A DNA stretch of 64,000 nt, from NCBI GenBank assembly GCA_965279005.1, contig CBDIHK010000018.1, positions 57,970-121,969 on the forward strand, given 5' to 3'. This document shows positions 27,439 through 35,825 of the stretch, piece by piece; positions within the stretch are counted from its first letter, which is position 1, and each line of letters begins with the position of its first letter. Below the pieces are notes generated by a model. The model was given only the letters and a program-made list of their open reading frames with translations, was not told the origin of the DNA and made no database searches. The position numbers were made by a program, and so were the translations under genes. This DNA comes from Planctobacterium sp965279005. GTDB taxonomy: Bacteria; Pseudomonadota; Gammaproteobacteria; Enterobacterales; Alteromonadaceae.

Positions 27439-27524
27439 TTGCGGGATAATTTGCGCAGTGGCAAATCAGTGACTAGCTTTATTGGTGCAGGCAAAAGAAT
27501 AATGACGAACAAAGGAGATATGCT

Positions 27525-28379
27525 ATGTCACTATCTGAGAAACGACCTGGGCTTTCACTTGACTACCACGATGAATTTGCGGCCAATGATTCTTCCTTGA
27601 TCCCACGTAGCGACCGCACAGTGTGCACAAAAATCCAAGCGACGATGCTTTACCCGAACGATAAAGTTTGCAAGGTAGATTTTGATTTCGACCATGAACA
27701 AGGTGACAGTCGTTTGGCCTGTATGGCCATGGATGACTGGGGGGCAGAGTTAATCGCAGATGCCTACCGATACCGCTACGGCGAAGCTGCGGCCCAGGCG
27801 TTGTTGGCGCACTGGCACAAACAATATCCGGAGACTGGTCGAAAACCTGGGTTTTTATTCATCCGCAAACCTGAACAATTTATGCGAACGGCACCGGAAG
27901 TTGAGGTGGTACCGGCCGAAGAGGTTGGGCAAAGCACAGGAGCTGCGGATACACCAGAAGTAATTACTGCCTGTGGCCGTAAAGGCCATGACAGCGACAA
28001 GATGGAGCAGCCAGAAGTTATTACAGCCTGTGGCCGTAAAGGCCATGACAGCGACAAGATGGAGCAGCCAGAAGTAATTACAGCCTGCGGCCGTAAAGGC
28101 CATGACAGCGACAAGATGGGGCAGCCAGAAGTTATCACGGCCTGTGGCCGTAAAGGCCATGACAGCGACAAGATGGAGCAGCCAGAAGTAATTACAGCCT
28201 GTGGCCGTAAAGGCCATGACAGCGATAAGATGGAGCAGCCAGAAGTTATCACGGCCTGTGGCCGTAAAGGCCATGACAGCGATAAAATGGAGCAGCCAGA
28301 AGTTATCACGGCCTGTGGTCGTAAAGGCCATGACAGCGACAAGATGGAGCAACCGGATTTGGCCCAAGCAACTGGTTGA
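27525..28379 (+). CDS. Unknown protein with seven 19-residue C-terminal repeats
   Basis: 284 residues; AAAGGAG eight bases before the ATG. Residues 1-143 form a unique, acidic domain (contains DFDFDHEQGDSRLACMAMDDW and a helical GEAAAQALLAHWHKQ); no family recognised. Residues 144-276 are seven copies of PEVITACGRKGHDSDKMEQ, differing by one residue (one copy has GQ for EQ), then PDLAQATG. Each repeat has one Cys and one His. No signal peptide. It follows the STAND gene after 86 bp and precedes a strong terminator, so it is the last gene of the cluster. Roles as ligand, scaffold, metal-binding array or modified-peptide source are all open. Confidence 0.8.
   Translation: MSLSEKRPGLSLDYHDEFAANDSSLIPRSDRTVCTKIQATMLYPNDKVCKVDFDFDHEQGDSRLACMAMDDWGAELIADAYRYRYGEAAAQALLAHWHKQYPETGRKPGFLFIRKPEQFMRTAPEVEVVPAEEVGQSTGAADTPEVITACGRKGHDSDKMEQPEVITACGRKGHDSDKMEQPEVITACGRKGHDSDKMGQPEVITACGRKGHDSDKMEQPEVITACGRKGHDSDKMEQPEVITACGRKGHDSDKMEQPEVITACGRKGHDSDKMEQPDLAQATG
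27954..28352 (+). repeat. Seven in-frame tandem repeats of 57 bp
   Basis: Unit starts at 27954, 28011, 28068, 28125, 28182, 28239 and 28296. Differences between units are nearly all synonymous (GTAATT versus GTTATC, TGT versus TGC, GAC versus GAT); a single missense change converts Glu to Gly. Each unit contains the short dyad TGGCCGTAAAGGCCA (or a variant of it). There are no variable spacers, so it is not a CRISPR array. The pattern implies recent expansion with selection for the peptide. Confidence 0.95.
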
Positions 28380-28396
28380 TTCAAAATACTCTAGAC

Positions 28397-28424
28397 AAAA
28401 CCGCGGCACGACCGCGGTTTTTTC
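28397..28424 (+). terminator. Rho-independent terminator after the repeat-protein gene
   Basis: AAAACCGCGG then a five-base loop and CCGCGGTTTTTT: ten-base stem with a T run, 18 bases after the stop codon. It closes the RyR/cyclase/STAND/repeat gene block. Confidence 0.85.
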
Positions 28425-28678
28425 CTTCTCCCTTGCAATTGGCAGATCTTGCCAATTTATGTTGAATTAGGCTGCACCAGGCCAGTCTAGGTATTGGTTA
28501 GCCACGCGTGTTTTTGCGCATGGATGCACAACGTCCATGAACGTATTTAAACTGTTAAGTGGTTCTCGTTTCCCATACCTATCCCTTACAAATTATTAAT
28601 CTACCGGTAAGCTGCCTGCTAACGGTTGAGGGTTAACCTTGGATAAACCAAGGTCACTAGGTTATGTTGGAAAACGCC
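28425..28678. other. Intergenic region, no feature recognised
   Basis: AT-rich leader of the next small gene. A TTGGATAAACC-AAGG element precedes the start region, but no confident promoter or operator can be named. Confidence 0.4.
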
Positions 28679-28996
28679 ATGAAAATTCAGAAACAATTGA
28701 TATCAGGGTTAGTTTTAGCCGGTACTTTTGCATTTAGTAGCCAAGCTACAAACCAAGATGCTAATGCAAGTGCTGAACTACTTAATGGAATCGGTATTAA
28801 CCTTTGTTATGCGGTATCCAGTGCAAGGCAATATGCGGGATCCCAACTGGATGCGGAAAGCCAAAACACAGTTGAGCAAGCACTATCTAGCTTATTGCTG
28901 TCAGAAGACAAGGCTGTTAGGACAATGGCAGCTTTGCTATTAGGCGATAACAAGCAGCCTATAGAGGTCGTCGCTACTAATAGGGAAAACGACTAG
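28679..28996 (+). CDS. Small exported protein (DUF3718-like)
   Basis: Start set at ATG 28679 (an in-frame ATG lies five codons upstream). Signal peptide KQLISGLVLAGTFAFSSQA, mature part ~80 residues with one Cys: LLNGIGINLCYAVSSARQYAGSQL and VEQALSSLLLSEDKAVRTMAALLLGD. The composition resembles small periplasmic proteins of Alteromonadales (DUF3718 type has a similar 'CxAxxSG' start), but this is weak. Function unknown; monocistronic. Confidence 0.6.
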   Translation: MKIQKQLISGLVLAGTFAFSSQATNQDANASAELLNGIGINLCYAVSSARQYAGSQLDAESQNTVEQALSSLLLSEDKAVRTMAALLLGDNKQPIEVVATNREND

Positions 28997-29172
28997 AAAA
29001 CTCGCCATTCATTTTAGCTTTTCCAGCTTGTTACAATTGCTGCTTTCATTTAGTCCACCCCCTGTTTAAACTCCGTCACATGATGATATGAACTTTGTGC
29101 CACAAAGTTTGTCGATACAAGAGTCAACCCTCGCATGCATTCCCTTATGCAATTGTCTCAAGGAAACATTAA

Positions 29173-30006
29173 ATGGACACAATGAGAGAAAAACGTTTTT
29201 TGCCCCGCAATATTAGCTGTTTGTTGCTTGCTGCGGGTATCTGTACTAACCCTGTTTACGCAGACGGTTTACAAGACTTAAAACTAGCGCTTGCAAGTTT
29301 GGACAGCAAAACCGAAATTCAGGGGCTAGTGCGCAACCATATTGAACGGGTGCGCGGTGAAGGTAAAGATGAGGTCATCAAATCTGGCATGGCAGAAGTC
29401 GCGGTAAGTGATGGTGAAGAAGGCCTAAAGATCACCTATGACAACGCTACGCTAATTAAACTGGATGAAGAGTCCAAGGCTAAAGCGAAAGATGAAAATG
29501 CCGATACGCCTACCATGATGGCGTTTGATGATTTAGGCGCAATTGCTGTACGCAATATTTTTTCTTCTGTCGCTGAACTTGAAAAACGATTAAGCCAAAG
29601 TGACTTTATCGAAGAAACCGAAATTGAATTTGAAGGCAAGCGTGCCCGTAAACTCATGTTTGAATTGCCGCTTGAAGCTATTATCACTGAGAAGGCCACC
29701 CGCGATTATGTGGATAGGTTTGAAGGTAGCTACGAGATCATAATTGATGATTTTGGTTACCCACTGCAAAGCCAGATAAGTTTTAGTGGTAAAGGTCGGG
29801 CTTACGTTGTTTTAACCGTTAGAATTGACTCAACAAGCTCAACACGTTACCAAGTCATAGGCGATCGCTTGGTGCAGGCTTCCAATGAGTTTTATGGCTC
29901 CTTTAGTTCAAGCCTATTTCCCGACTCACGCTACCAGGGTGGGCACGAATTAATCCTACCTGGAAGCTTACAGGCGATGACAAATACCGGCGATAAAACA
30001 CCCTAA
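29173..30006 (+). CDS. Exported protein of unknown function
   Basis: 277 residues with a signal peptide (NISCLLLAAGICTNPVYA, cleavage around residue 30). The mature protein is rich in charged residues and alternating strands: EIQGLVRNHIERVRGEGKDEV, KARKLMFELPLEAII-like block and EGSYEIIIDDFGYPLQSQI, suggesting an outer-membrane-lipoprotein-carrier-like or similar beta fold, which I cannot confirm. It precedes lysC by 19 bases on the same strand, so co-transcription is likely although no functional link to lysine synthesis is apparent. Confidence 0.7.
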   Translation: MDTMREKRFLPRNISCLLLAAGICTNPVYADGLQDLKLALASLDSKTEIQGLVRNHIERVRGEGKDEVIKSGMAEVAVSDGEEGLKITYDNATLIKLDEESKAKAKDENADTPTMMAFDDLGAIAVRNIFSSVAELEKRLSQSDFIEETEIEFEGKRARKLMFELPLEAIITEKATRDYVDRFEGSYEIIIDDFGYPLQSQISFSGKGRAYVVLTVRIDSTSSTRYQVIGDRLVQASNEFYGSFSSSLFPDSRYQGGHELILPGSLQAMTNTGDKTP

Positions 30007-30025
30007 CAACACACAAGGCGTATAG

Positions 30026-31390
30026 ATGGATTTGGTTGTCGCAAAATTTGGCGGAACCTCTGTGAAAGACTTTGACGCGATGGAAAATTGCGTCAAATTG
30101 GTTATGCGTAACCCGTCTTGCCGTTTGGTTGTAACCAGCGCCCCGTCTGGGGTGACGGACTTATTGGTGCAGCTCAGTAAAGGCGGCTTGCCCGCTTTCC
30201 AGCGGCAACAGGTATTTCGTCAAATTAGGGATAGGTTGACCGCTATTTTGACAAGGTTAGTGGATACTAACGGTGAAATTCGGAACCAGTTGTACCGTCT
30301 TATAGTGGCAATGGAAGCCGTTGCCAAGAAGCCTGGGACTGCCACGAGTTTAGCTTTGCAAGATGAGTTATTGTCCTATGGCGAACGGTTTGCGTCGTTA
30401 CTGCTTAGCCAATGTTTTGTGCAAAATGGGGTAACAGCATTCGACTTTGATGTCAGGCAAGTCATGCTCACAGATGCAAGCCACCAGGCAGCCATACCAA
30501 ATACTGCCGCTTTAGGCTTATTGTGCCAGGGCGATTTGTCAAAAAAACTAACCGAAGGTGTGGTGGTGACCCAGGGTTTTGTTGGTATAACCGAGCAAGG
30601 CAAAACCACTACGCTCGGTCGTGGCGGTTCAGACTATAGCGCCGCGTTGCTGTCTGAAGCCCTAGGAGCCAAGCGCTGTGAGATATGGACAGATGTGGCT
30701 GGAGTCTATAGCACTGACCCTAGAATAGTGCCTGAGGCTTTCCCGCTGCCAGAACTTAGCTACGACGAAGCAGCTGAGATGGCGAATTTTGGCGCCAAGG
30801 TGTTGCACCCAGACACATTGCTGCCGACATTGCGCAATGATATACCTGTCTTTGTTGGTGCTACCGCAAACCCTGGGGCGGGCGGCACCACCATTGTTAA
30901 AGACTGTCTAGAAGAACCCTTCTACCGGGCAATTACCCGTCGGCGTGATCAGGAACTGATTAGTTTGCACACACCAAAACGGCTGCGTACCAGCCAATTT
31001 ATCGGTAGTGTGTTTAGCCTGCTGGATAAACATAACCTAACGGTTGACCTGATAACTACTTCAGAAACTTCAATTGCATTGACTTTTAACGCATCTGCTG
31101 ACGTCAACTTAGCACTGGCTGGTAAAGCGGCATTGGCTGAAATAAAAAATTTGTGTACGGTAGAAGTGAGTAAAGGGCTAGATCTGGTGACGGTGGTGGG
31201 AAACAAGCTACATGAGAACAATGGCGTGACCAGTAAGATTTTCGCCTTGTTATCGCAATTTAACGTGCGCTTAATTTGTTACGGTGCCAACCCCCACAAC
31301 CTATCGTTTTTAGTGCCTAGCGGCCAGAGCAAACCCGTTATCCAAGCATTGCATTCCGGTTTGTTTGACACTCCAATAGTATCCCCATAA
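30026..31390 (+). CDS. lysC: Lysine-sensitive aspartate kinase (aspartokinase III)
   Basis: 454 residues, monofunctional. N-terminal kinase with VVAKFGGTSVKDFDAME (ATP/aspartate-binding KFGGTS), the LGRGGSDYSAALL nucleotide loop and EIWTDVAGVYSTDPRIV; NFGAKVLHPDTLLP is also typical. Two C-terminal ACT domains (~310-454) carry the lysine allosteric site; the second begins around LVTVVGNKLHENNGVTSKIF. The enzyme phosphorylates aspartate at the entry to Lys/Thr/Met and diaminopimelate synthesis. No homoserine dehydrogenase fusion. Only 19 bases separate it from the upstream gene, leaving no room for a lysine riboswitch directly in front. Confidence 0.95.
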   Translation: MDLVVAKFGGTSVKDFDAMENCVKLVMRNPSCRLVVTSAPSGVTDLLVQLSKGGLPAFQRQQVFRQIRDRLTAILTRLVDTNGEIRNQLYRLIVAMEAVAKKPGTATSLALQDELLSYGERFASLLLSQCFVQNGVTAFDFDVRQVMLTDASHQAAIPNTAALGLLCQGDLSKKLTEGVVVTQGFVGITEQGKTTTLGRGGSDYSAALLSEALGAKRCEIWTDVAGVYSTDPRIVPEAFPLPELSYDEAAEMANFGAKVLHPDTLLPTLRNDIPVFVGATANPGAGGTTIVKDCLEEPFYRAITRRRDQELISLHTPKRLRTSQFIGSVFSLLDKHNLTVDLITTSETSIALTFNASADVNLALAGKAALAEIKNLCTVEVSKGLDLVTVVGNKLHENNGVTSKIFALLSQFNVRLICYGANPHNLSFLVPSGQSKPVIQALHSGLFDTPIVSP

Positions 31391-31504
31391 CTGCTACTTA
31401 GGTCTCCATTTTTACCTGGCAACTTCAGGCTCATTAACCGTTTTCGTCGTAAATGCCATACATTGCGGACAAGGTTCTGCTTCAGGGGGCTACGTTTTAG
31501 CGTT

Positions 31505-31568
31505 AGCTTTACACGGTGTAAAGCTGTTCCGGCTTTGGCCTGGCCTTTTGGCTTTACACGGTGTAAAG
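31505..31568. promoter_or_regulatory. Two identical 17-bp palindromes, probable TetR autoregulatory operators
   Basis: CTTTACACGGTGTAAAG occurs at 31507-31523 and 31552-31568, 45 bp apart (about four helical turns), the second ending seven bases before the TetR ATG. Perfect dyads at this place are the standard layout of TetR self-repression; the minus-strand membrane gene on the other side is too far away to share them. AAAG of the second copy overlaps the likely ribosome binding site. Confidence 0.8.
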
Positions 31569-31575
31569 TAAAGGC

Positions 31576-32163
31576 ATGAGAACCAAACAAGACACAAAGA
31601 AGCTACTGCTGGAAGCTGCATTGCTGATTGCCAATAAAACTTCAGGTGAACAGCTGGGTATGGCGCAAATCGCAGCAGCAGCAGGCGTTTCAAGGCAGGC
31701 GGCCTATTTACATTTTCAGTCCAAAGCATCACTTTTATCAGCGACTTGGTGGTACCTAGATGCCAAGCTGGGTATTCAAGATTTACTCGACCCTGCAATT
31801 AACGCCAAAACTGGTATTGCCAAACTGAAAGCCTTTATTAAGTTTTGGGCAGGCTATGTGCCGCAGGCTTTTCCGATAATGTCTGCGCTATGGAAACTAC
31901 AAAGTACCGACCAGGCTGCAGCTGATGTTTGCAATGAGCGTACATTATGGTTAAAAGACGCATGCCGCGACGCTGTGTCGGCACTTGAAAGTGATGGATT
32001 TTTGGCTGGACGTTGGTCGAAGGAAAAAGCCACTGATTTGTGTTGCCAGTTGCTCTCATTTGAAAACTGGCGTTACCTCACCCAGGAATGCCAGTGGAGT
32101 GATGAGGAATACTGCAGCCATATTACTTATATCGTGACATCTGGCCTGGTGGGGGTCGAATAG
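31576..32163 (+). CDS. TetR/AcrR-family transcriptional regulator
   Basis: 195 residues. N-terminal helix-turn-helix: QDTKKLLLEAALLIAN, then MAQIAAAAGVSRQAAYLHFQSKASLLSA (about 28-55), with the canonical V-S-x-x-x-x-Y-x-H-F recognition helix. The C-terminal ligand-binding domain holds no recognisable ligand motif. Two palindromes directly upstream imply autorepression. Neighbours (lysC upstream, a membrane protein convergent downstream) give no clear target, so the regulated genes may lie elsewhere or be the gene itself. Confidence 0.92.
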   Translation: MRTKQDTKKLLLEAALLIANKTSGEQLGMAQIAAAAGVSRQAAYLHFQSKASLLSATWWYLDAKLGIQDLLDPAINAKTGIAKLKAFIKFWAGYVPQAFPIMSALWKLQSTDQAAADVCNERTLWLKDACRDAVSALESDGFLAGRWSKEKATDLCCQLLSFENWRYLTQECQWSDEEYCSHITYIVTSGLVGVE

Positions 32164-32205
32164 GCACGTTTTAATAGGGGGTAAAGCTTTTTTGTACTCG
32201 CAGCT

Positions 32206-32634
32206 TCAATAAATTGCCACAAGTACGCCATAGAACAAAACAACAAAGCCGCCTATTTCAGCAATAATTAGCGACCACATAAACCAATGCACATACGCTG
32301 GGGCATTGAGAAGCTGGTTATCGGTCTTTTGGGCAAAGCCTTGAACCATATAGCTGATGATGGCTAACGCGAAGTAAAGTAACGGCAGGGAAGCGGCAAG
32401 TAGCTCAATATTTGCCGACAATTGGCTTATTTGCACGAACTGTGCGATGAGCAAAGCAGCGAAGCTATACATTAATGATGCCCGGTGGGAGATATCTACG
32501 TAGGCATGGGCTTGCGCTTCTTTGCTCTTAGCCATTTGCCGGTATTTCCATACTCCGGTTAGCAAGGCGTTGAAAAAGAAAATGCCCGCTGCGGTGATGG
32601 CGATTTGATAGGCGCTAATCAAACTCACTTCCAC
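32206..32634 (-). CDS. Four-helix inner-membrane protein
   Basis: 142 residues with four hydrophobic segments (about 8-28, 52-68, 78-96, 117-138) and a charged loop KYRQMAKSKEAQAHAYVD after the first. No signature recognised. It overlaps the 3' end of the upstream exported-protein gene by ten bases, so the two are one operon. It converges on the TetR gene. Confidence 0.7.
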   Translation of the reverse strand: MEVSLISAYQIAITAAGIFFFNALLTGVWKYRQMAKSKEAQAHAYVDISHRASLMYSFAALLIAQFVQISQLSANIELLAASLPLLYFALAIISYMVQGFAQKTDNQLLNAPAYVHWFMWSLIIAEIGGFVVLFYGVLVAIY

Positions 32635-33089
32635 TCTTTAATAGCGACGGTTAGTCCTTGTTTTGAGAATTGTTGAACTGCCTTTCCTTGCATCACCACA
32701 TTACCTGCAACATCTTTAAAATCACCAGCTTGGTTGCGAAAACGCAAGGATACGTTAAGTAGCTCGGCTTTATCTTTGTCTCCAAACAATACGCCAGTAG
32801 ATTTAGGCGTGCTTTCATTTTCTGAAGCTAAGCTAACTCGATATAGGCTGCTAGATGGTATGCCACTGTGGTATTTTTCTTTTGGGTGTAACCTAGCGAG
32901 GAAAACTTCTACGGTCGCGTCCAATTTTTCATGGCAAACAACAACCGTTAAGCGCCGAAGTTTTGGTTTTATTATTTCGGGCTTAGCTTCAGGCAGCTGC
33001 AAGGCATTGTTAACCGCTTGTGCGCAGCCAGCCAAAACGCCATTGCTGGATAATACGAGCCCTGCTGCAATTAATAAGTGTTTGACCAT
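32625..33089 (-). CDS. Exported protein of unknown function
   Basis: 154 residues with signal peptide (KHLLIAAGLVLSSNGVLAGC; the Cys after the cleavage region could allow lipidation, but the lipobox is poor). The mature part has a second Cys (VVVCHEKLDATVEVFLARLHP) and a C-terminal beta-rich VSLRFRNQAGDFKDVAGNVV. No family recognised. First gene of a two-gene operon with the four-helix membrane protein, with a ten-base overlap. Confidence 0.68.
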   Translation of the reverse strand: MVKHLLIAAGLVLSSNGVLAGCAQAVNNALQLPEAKPEIIKPKLRRLTVVVCHEKLDATVEVFLARLHPKEKYHSGIPSSSLYRVSLASENESTPKSTGVLFGDKDKAELLNVSLRFRNQAGDFKDVAGNVVMQGKAVQQFSKQGLTVAIKEWK

Positions 33090-33236
33090 GGAATCCTAAT
33101 AGTCTGATCCTTTTTCGACTATCATGCGCTAAGACCGCTTTTTAATACAAGTACTTATCAATTAAAAAGTGGCCTGACCCAATAAGTTGTGCCGAGCCTG
33201 CATACATTTTTGTGGCAGCATTGTGGCTGAACTGTG

Positions 33237-33371
33237 TTAAGGCGTAAAGTCAGCCGCTTCGGGTTGTTGGAATTTATAATCGATTAGCTCTGCTTGGGCG
33301 AATCTTGGTTCAATTTGTCGAATTTCATCCGTGGAATGTAAGATGCCACCCTGTACTGATGAAGAGAGGCG
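33237..33371 (-). pseudogene. Possible short gene remnant downstream of the sulfotransferase-like gene
   Basis: About 44 codons in one frame after the sulfotransferase stop, reading GGILHSTDEIRQIEPRF then AELIDYKFQQPEAADFTP and a TAA (33239-33237). The sequence looks protein-like but lacks a start codon and ribosome binding site. It may be the tail of a decayed gene. The rest of 33090-33384 holds nothing I recognise. Confidence 0.25.
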
Positions 33372-33384
33372 TTACTTCCTAACA

Positions 33385-34140
33385 TCATAGGATTCGCTGG
33401 CTGCCAAATACTATGTCTTTAACTTTAGGGTGCAACTTTGCTGGATCTGAGGGGACTATTCCCTTACCGAAACAATCGACAATGCTGTCTGAAAACAAAG
33501 CATCTTCGAACTCTGCACCTAAAAACTGCATTATGCGTTCCACCGTCTCAGGTAAAAACAAGTCATTAAATTCAATTGCCATCCAATGTTCATTTTTTAT
33601 GTCATTGCGATAAATGTTTGCCTGGGCGTGCACCTCTGCACAGTACAACATACATTTTTCTAGTGGATTTAGCTCAAGCCATATCTTGCCAATCCCATTG
33701 AGAACCGTTTCCGGGCAGTTTGGATCCATAAAGTTTTTGGTAATCTCATGTGGAAAGAAGGGGGGCATAAATGCTTTGAGTTTTAACAATGATTGTGCGT
33801 TTTCGACGATTGGGCGGGTTATATGGATTACCTTTACTGTTATCCCATTGGTTTGCAATTGCTGCCGTAACCATGACAGATGCCGCCAATTTGGAAATCC
33901 TGTTTCTGCATAACCCATCCCGCTTTTTAAAGTCGTTTTTATGCTTTCAAGGTGGGCTGTAATAATTTCTTCATTAGCCCTTAACGGAAACTTTGGCGAA
34001 TTTTTTGTTGGTAAATAGCCAAAGTGTATGGGCTCGTGCTCAACCCTGAACACGCCATCTAGCTGTTTCCTTAAAATTTGTGCTAACCATTGGGTACCGC
34101 AACGGCCAGGAGACAGGACAAAACAACAGGATTGTGACAC
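33385..34140 (-). CDS. Sulfotransferase-family protein
   Basis: 251 residues. The 5'-phosphosulfate (PAPS) binding loop is at the very N-terminus: CCFVLSPGRCGTQWLAQIL (P-G-R-C-G-T, residues ~10-15), and a later HITRPIVENAQSLLKLKAF provides the 3'-phosphate binding Arg/Ser pattern (R-P...S). This matches bacterial sulfotransferase-like proteins that act on carbohydrates, lipids or small molecules; the acceptor is unknown. Cytosolic. Single gene between unknown exported proteins and an S41 peptidase. Confidence 0.8.
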   Translation of the reverse strand: MSQSCCFVLSPGRCGTQWLAQILRKQLDGVFRVEHEPIHFGYLPTKNSPKFPLRANEEIITAHLESIKTTLKSGMGYAETGFPNWRHLSWLRQQLQTNGITVKVIHITRPIVENAQSLLKLKAFMPPFFPHEITKNFMDPNCPETVLNGIGKIWLELNPLEKCMLYCAEVHAQANIYRNDIKNEHWMAIEFNDLFLPETVERIMQFLGAEFEDALFSDSIVDCFGKGIVPSDPAKLHPKVKDIVFGSQRIL

Positions 34141-34253
34141 GTTAATTTTCCCTCAGAGCAAGTTATGACTAATTGACAATACAGTGTTAAACGTGGTTTT
34201 CGAGCACTTTTGTGTATTTATTGCAATGAAATCTATCCTTATAAACTAATTTT

Positions 34254-35513
34254 CTATTGCCAATGGCTAGTTATAAAAGCCAAGGCCGGATCCCTGCCGG
34301 TTAAAAAATCAAGCTGTGTAAAGGGGGTGTAAAAGTCAGGCTCAAAAGTGGGCACGTCAGGATCCGTAATTTCCCGATAGTCAGTAGATAAATATAAGCT
34401 ATTTAAACTGTATAGCTGCAGTCCTGCAACGTGGCTAAAACCATTGGGTTTACCTCCGGTGGGCATACCTACAAAAGTAGCTTGGGTTAGCTCTTGGAAC
34501 CGGTAAGTAGCGCCAACACCTGACGAAAATGTGTGCCTTCCTGTAAGCACGAACAGTTTATCCGGTCGGTTCCAGTCAGTGTCGGCTACAGCTTCTATCA
34601 CAGGAACAAAATGATCTATTATGCCGCCATGGTTAAACCTTAAATCAAACACTAATTTTGCCTCAGGCCGCTGCGCCATTGAGGCTAGGATATCGTCAGT
34701 AAGTGCAGTAATGGAATACAATGGCGAGTGCAAGGCTGAGTTGTATTGCACATAGATCACATCGTCCAGCTCCATAATATGGTAATTGTCATTGCTGGAT
34801 TTATATGCTGGCGGGTTGTCATGGGTAGACTCTATTTCGGTCCAGTCAATTTGATAGCTGCTTTCCAACTCTAGCTGAACTGGTTCACCACCAGGCGAGC
34901 GCAACGCAAATAGCGCTTGTTCTTTCGATGAAGTGTAGCCCCGGTAATAGAGCAATTCCGCGTATTTTAGAAACCGGGGAGACAGTGCGTCTTTCCAGTG
35001 TTCATTTTCATAAGCTAAATAATCCATTGCAACGTTTTTTAGTTCGGCCACTGGTGTGCCTTCTATTTCAGTGATGCTGTATCCTAAATATTCCTGGTAT
35101 TCACTGGATGCCTTAACGATGACTGCGGCATCATTTGTCCACCAAACTTCAAACGGGTACTGCAACAGCAGGTTTTCAGGGATGATTAAATAGGTATGTT
35201 GATCCTTGAAGCTAGCCACTATGCGGGCACTTTCAAGACGGAATTCTGTGTCCTCAATGTTGTCCAGGCGTCCCCTTAATTGTTCCAAATCGGCTACGTA
35301 ATCACTTTCACTCAAGCTAAAAAACAGATCAGGGTGGTTGTCCCGCAACGTAGAGTCAATCAGGTCGAGCTCTTGCGAATACAATTGTTCCCTAGGGGTT
35401 TCAGCAGCTGGCGGTGTCTCCTGGGGAGCGATACCGCTGCCGCCACCACCGCAAGCGGCAAGGGAAAATAAGATTATTAGGCTTAGGTAGAGCTGTTTAA
35501 GTGTCCGTCGCAT
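34254..35513 (-). CDS. S41-family peptidase-like lipoprotein
   Basis: 419 residues. Lipoprotein signal with lipobox LAAC followed by a GGGGSG linker (Cys about residue 21). The middle has a PDZ-like or cap region, and the C-terminal core matches S41 (C-terminal processing/tricorn) proteases: LVFDLRFNHGGIIDHFVP and LFVLTGRHTFSSGVGATYRF, where the Ser of F-S-S-G is the nucleophile, followed by VGMPTGGKPNGF. The catalytic Lys of Ctp proteases is not obvious, as in the tricorn-core subgroup that uses other bases. Location: periplasmic side, lipid anchored. Target unknown. Confidence 0.85.
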   Translation of the reverse strand: MRRTLKQLYLSLIILFSLAACGGGGSGIAPQETPPAAETPREQLYSQELDLIDSTLRDNHPDLFFSLSESDYVADLEQLRGRLDNIEDTEFRLESARIVASFKDQHTYLIIPENLLLQYPFEVWWTNDAAVIVKASSEYQEYLGYSITEIEGTPVAELKNVAMDYLAYENEHWKDALSPRFLKYAELLYYRGYTSSKEQALFALRSPGGEPVQLELESSYQIDWTEIESTHDNPPAYKSSNDNYHIMELDDVIYVQYNSALHSPLYSITALTDDILASMAQRPEAKLVFDLRFNHGGIIDHFVPVIEAVADTDWNRPDKLFVLTGRHTFSSGVGATYRFQELTQATFVGMPTGGKPNGFSHVAGLQLYSLNSLYLSTDYREITDPDVPTFEPDFYTPFTQLDFLTGRDPALAFITSHWQ

Positions 35514-35825
35514 CGTTTCGTAAGTTCCTGGAATAGATTCGTTTTTTTGTATTTTTTCTGAGCCTGTAGGAACAGGATAAAGCAGCTGTTATTAAAGTAA
35601 AAGTGCGTTTGTCACCTGGCTATTTCTGTTCTATAGTTTTCAACCTTACATTTACCGGGTAATTATATATACCTATCGAATAGATTTTAACCTACTTAGA
35701 ATATTTCAGAATATCCCTCCACATTTTCTTGCACAACATTTTGTTAACATTTATAAAGCCGTCTGGTCGGAGGTTGTACCAGTGGGTGCAACATCTGATT
35801 AACAATAACAAGTAGGAAAACTATA
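35514..35825. promoter_or_regulatory. Divergent intergenic region between S41 peptidase and lipase genes
   Basis: 312 bp carrying promoters for both directions. Before the lipase, TTAACATT...ATAAAG is a possible but unproven promoter; AAGTAGG precedes the lipase ATG. No long palindrome found. Confidence 0.4.

Noticed and set aside
27954..28352. Possible CRISPR array
   Set aside because: The units are contiguous 57-bp coding repeats without variable spacers and stay in frame; no cas genes are near.
27776..28384. Long minus-strand open frames (202 and 184 codons) across the repeat region
   Set aside because: They are shadows of the 57-bp coding repeats on the plus strand; they have no ribosome binding site and their repetitiveness follows from the plus-strand gene.
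30007..30025. Lysine riboswitch before lysC
   Set aside because: Only 19 bases separate lysC from the upstream gene, so no room exists; the leader of the upstream gene shows no L-box-like structure I can support.
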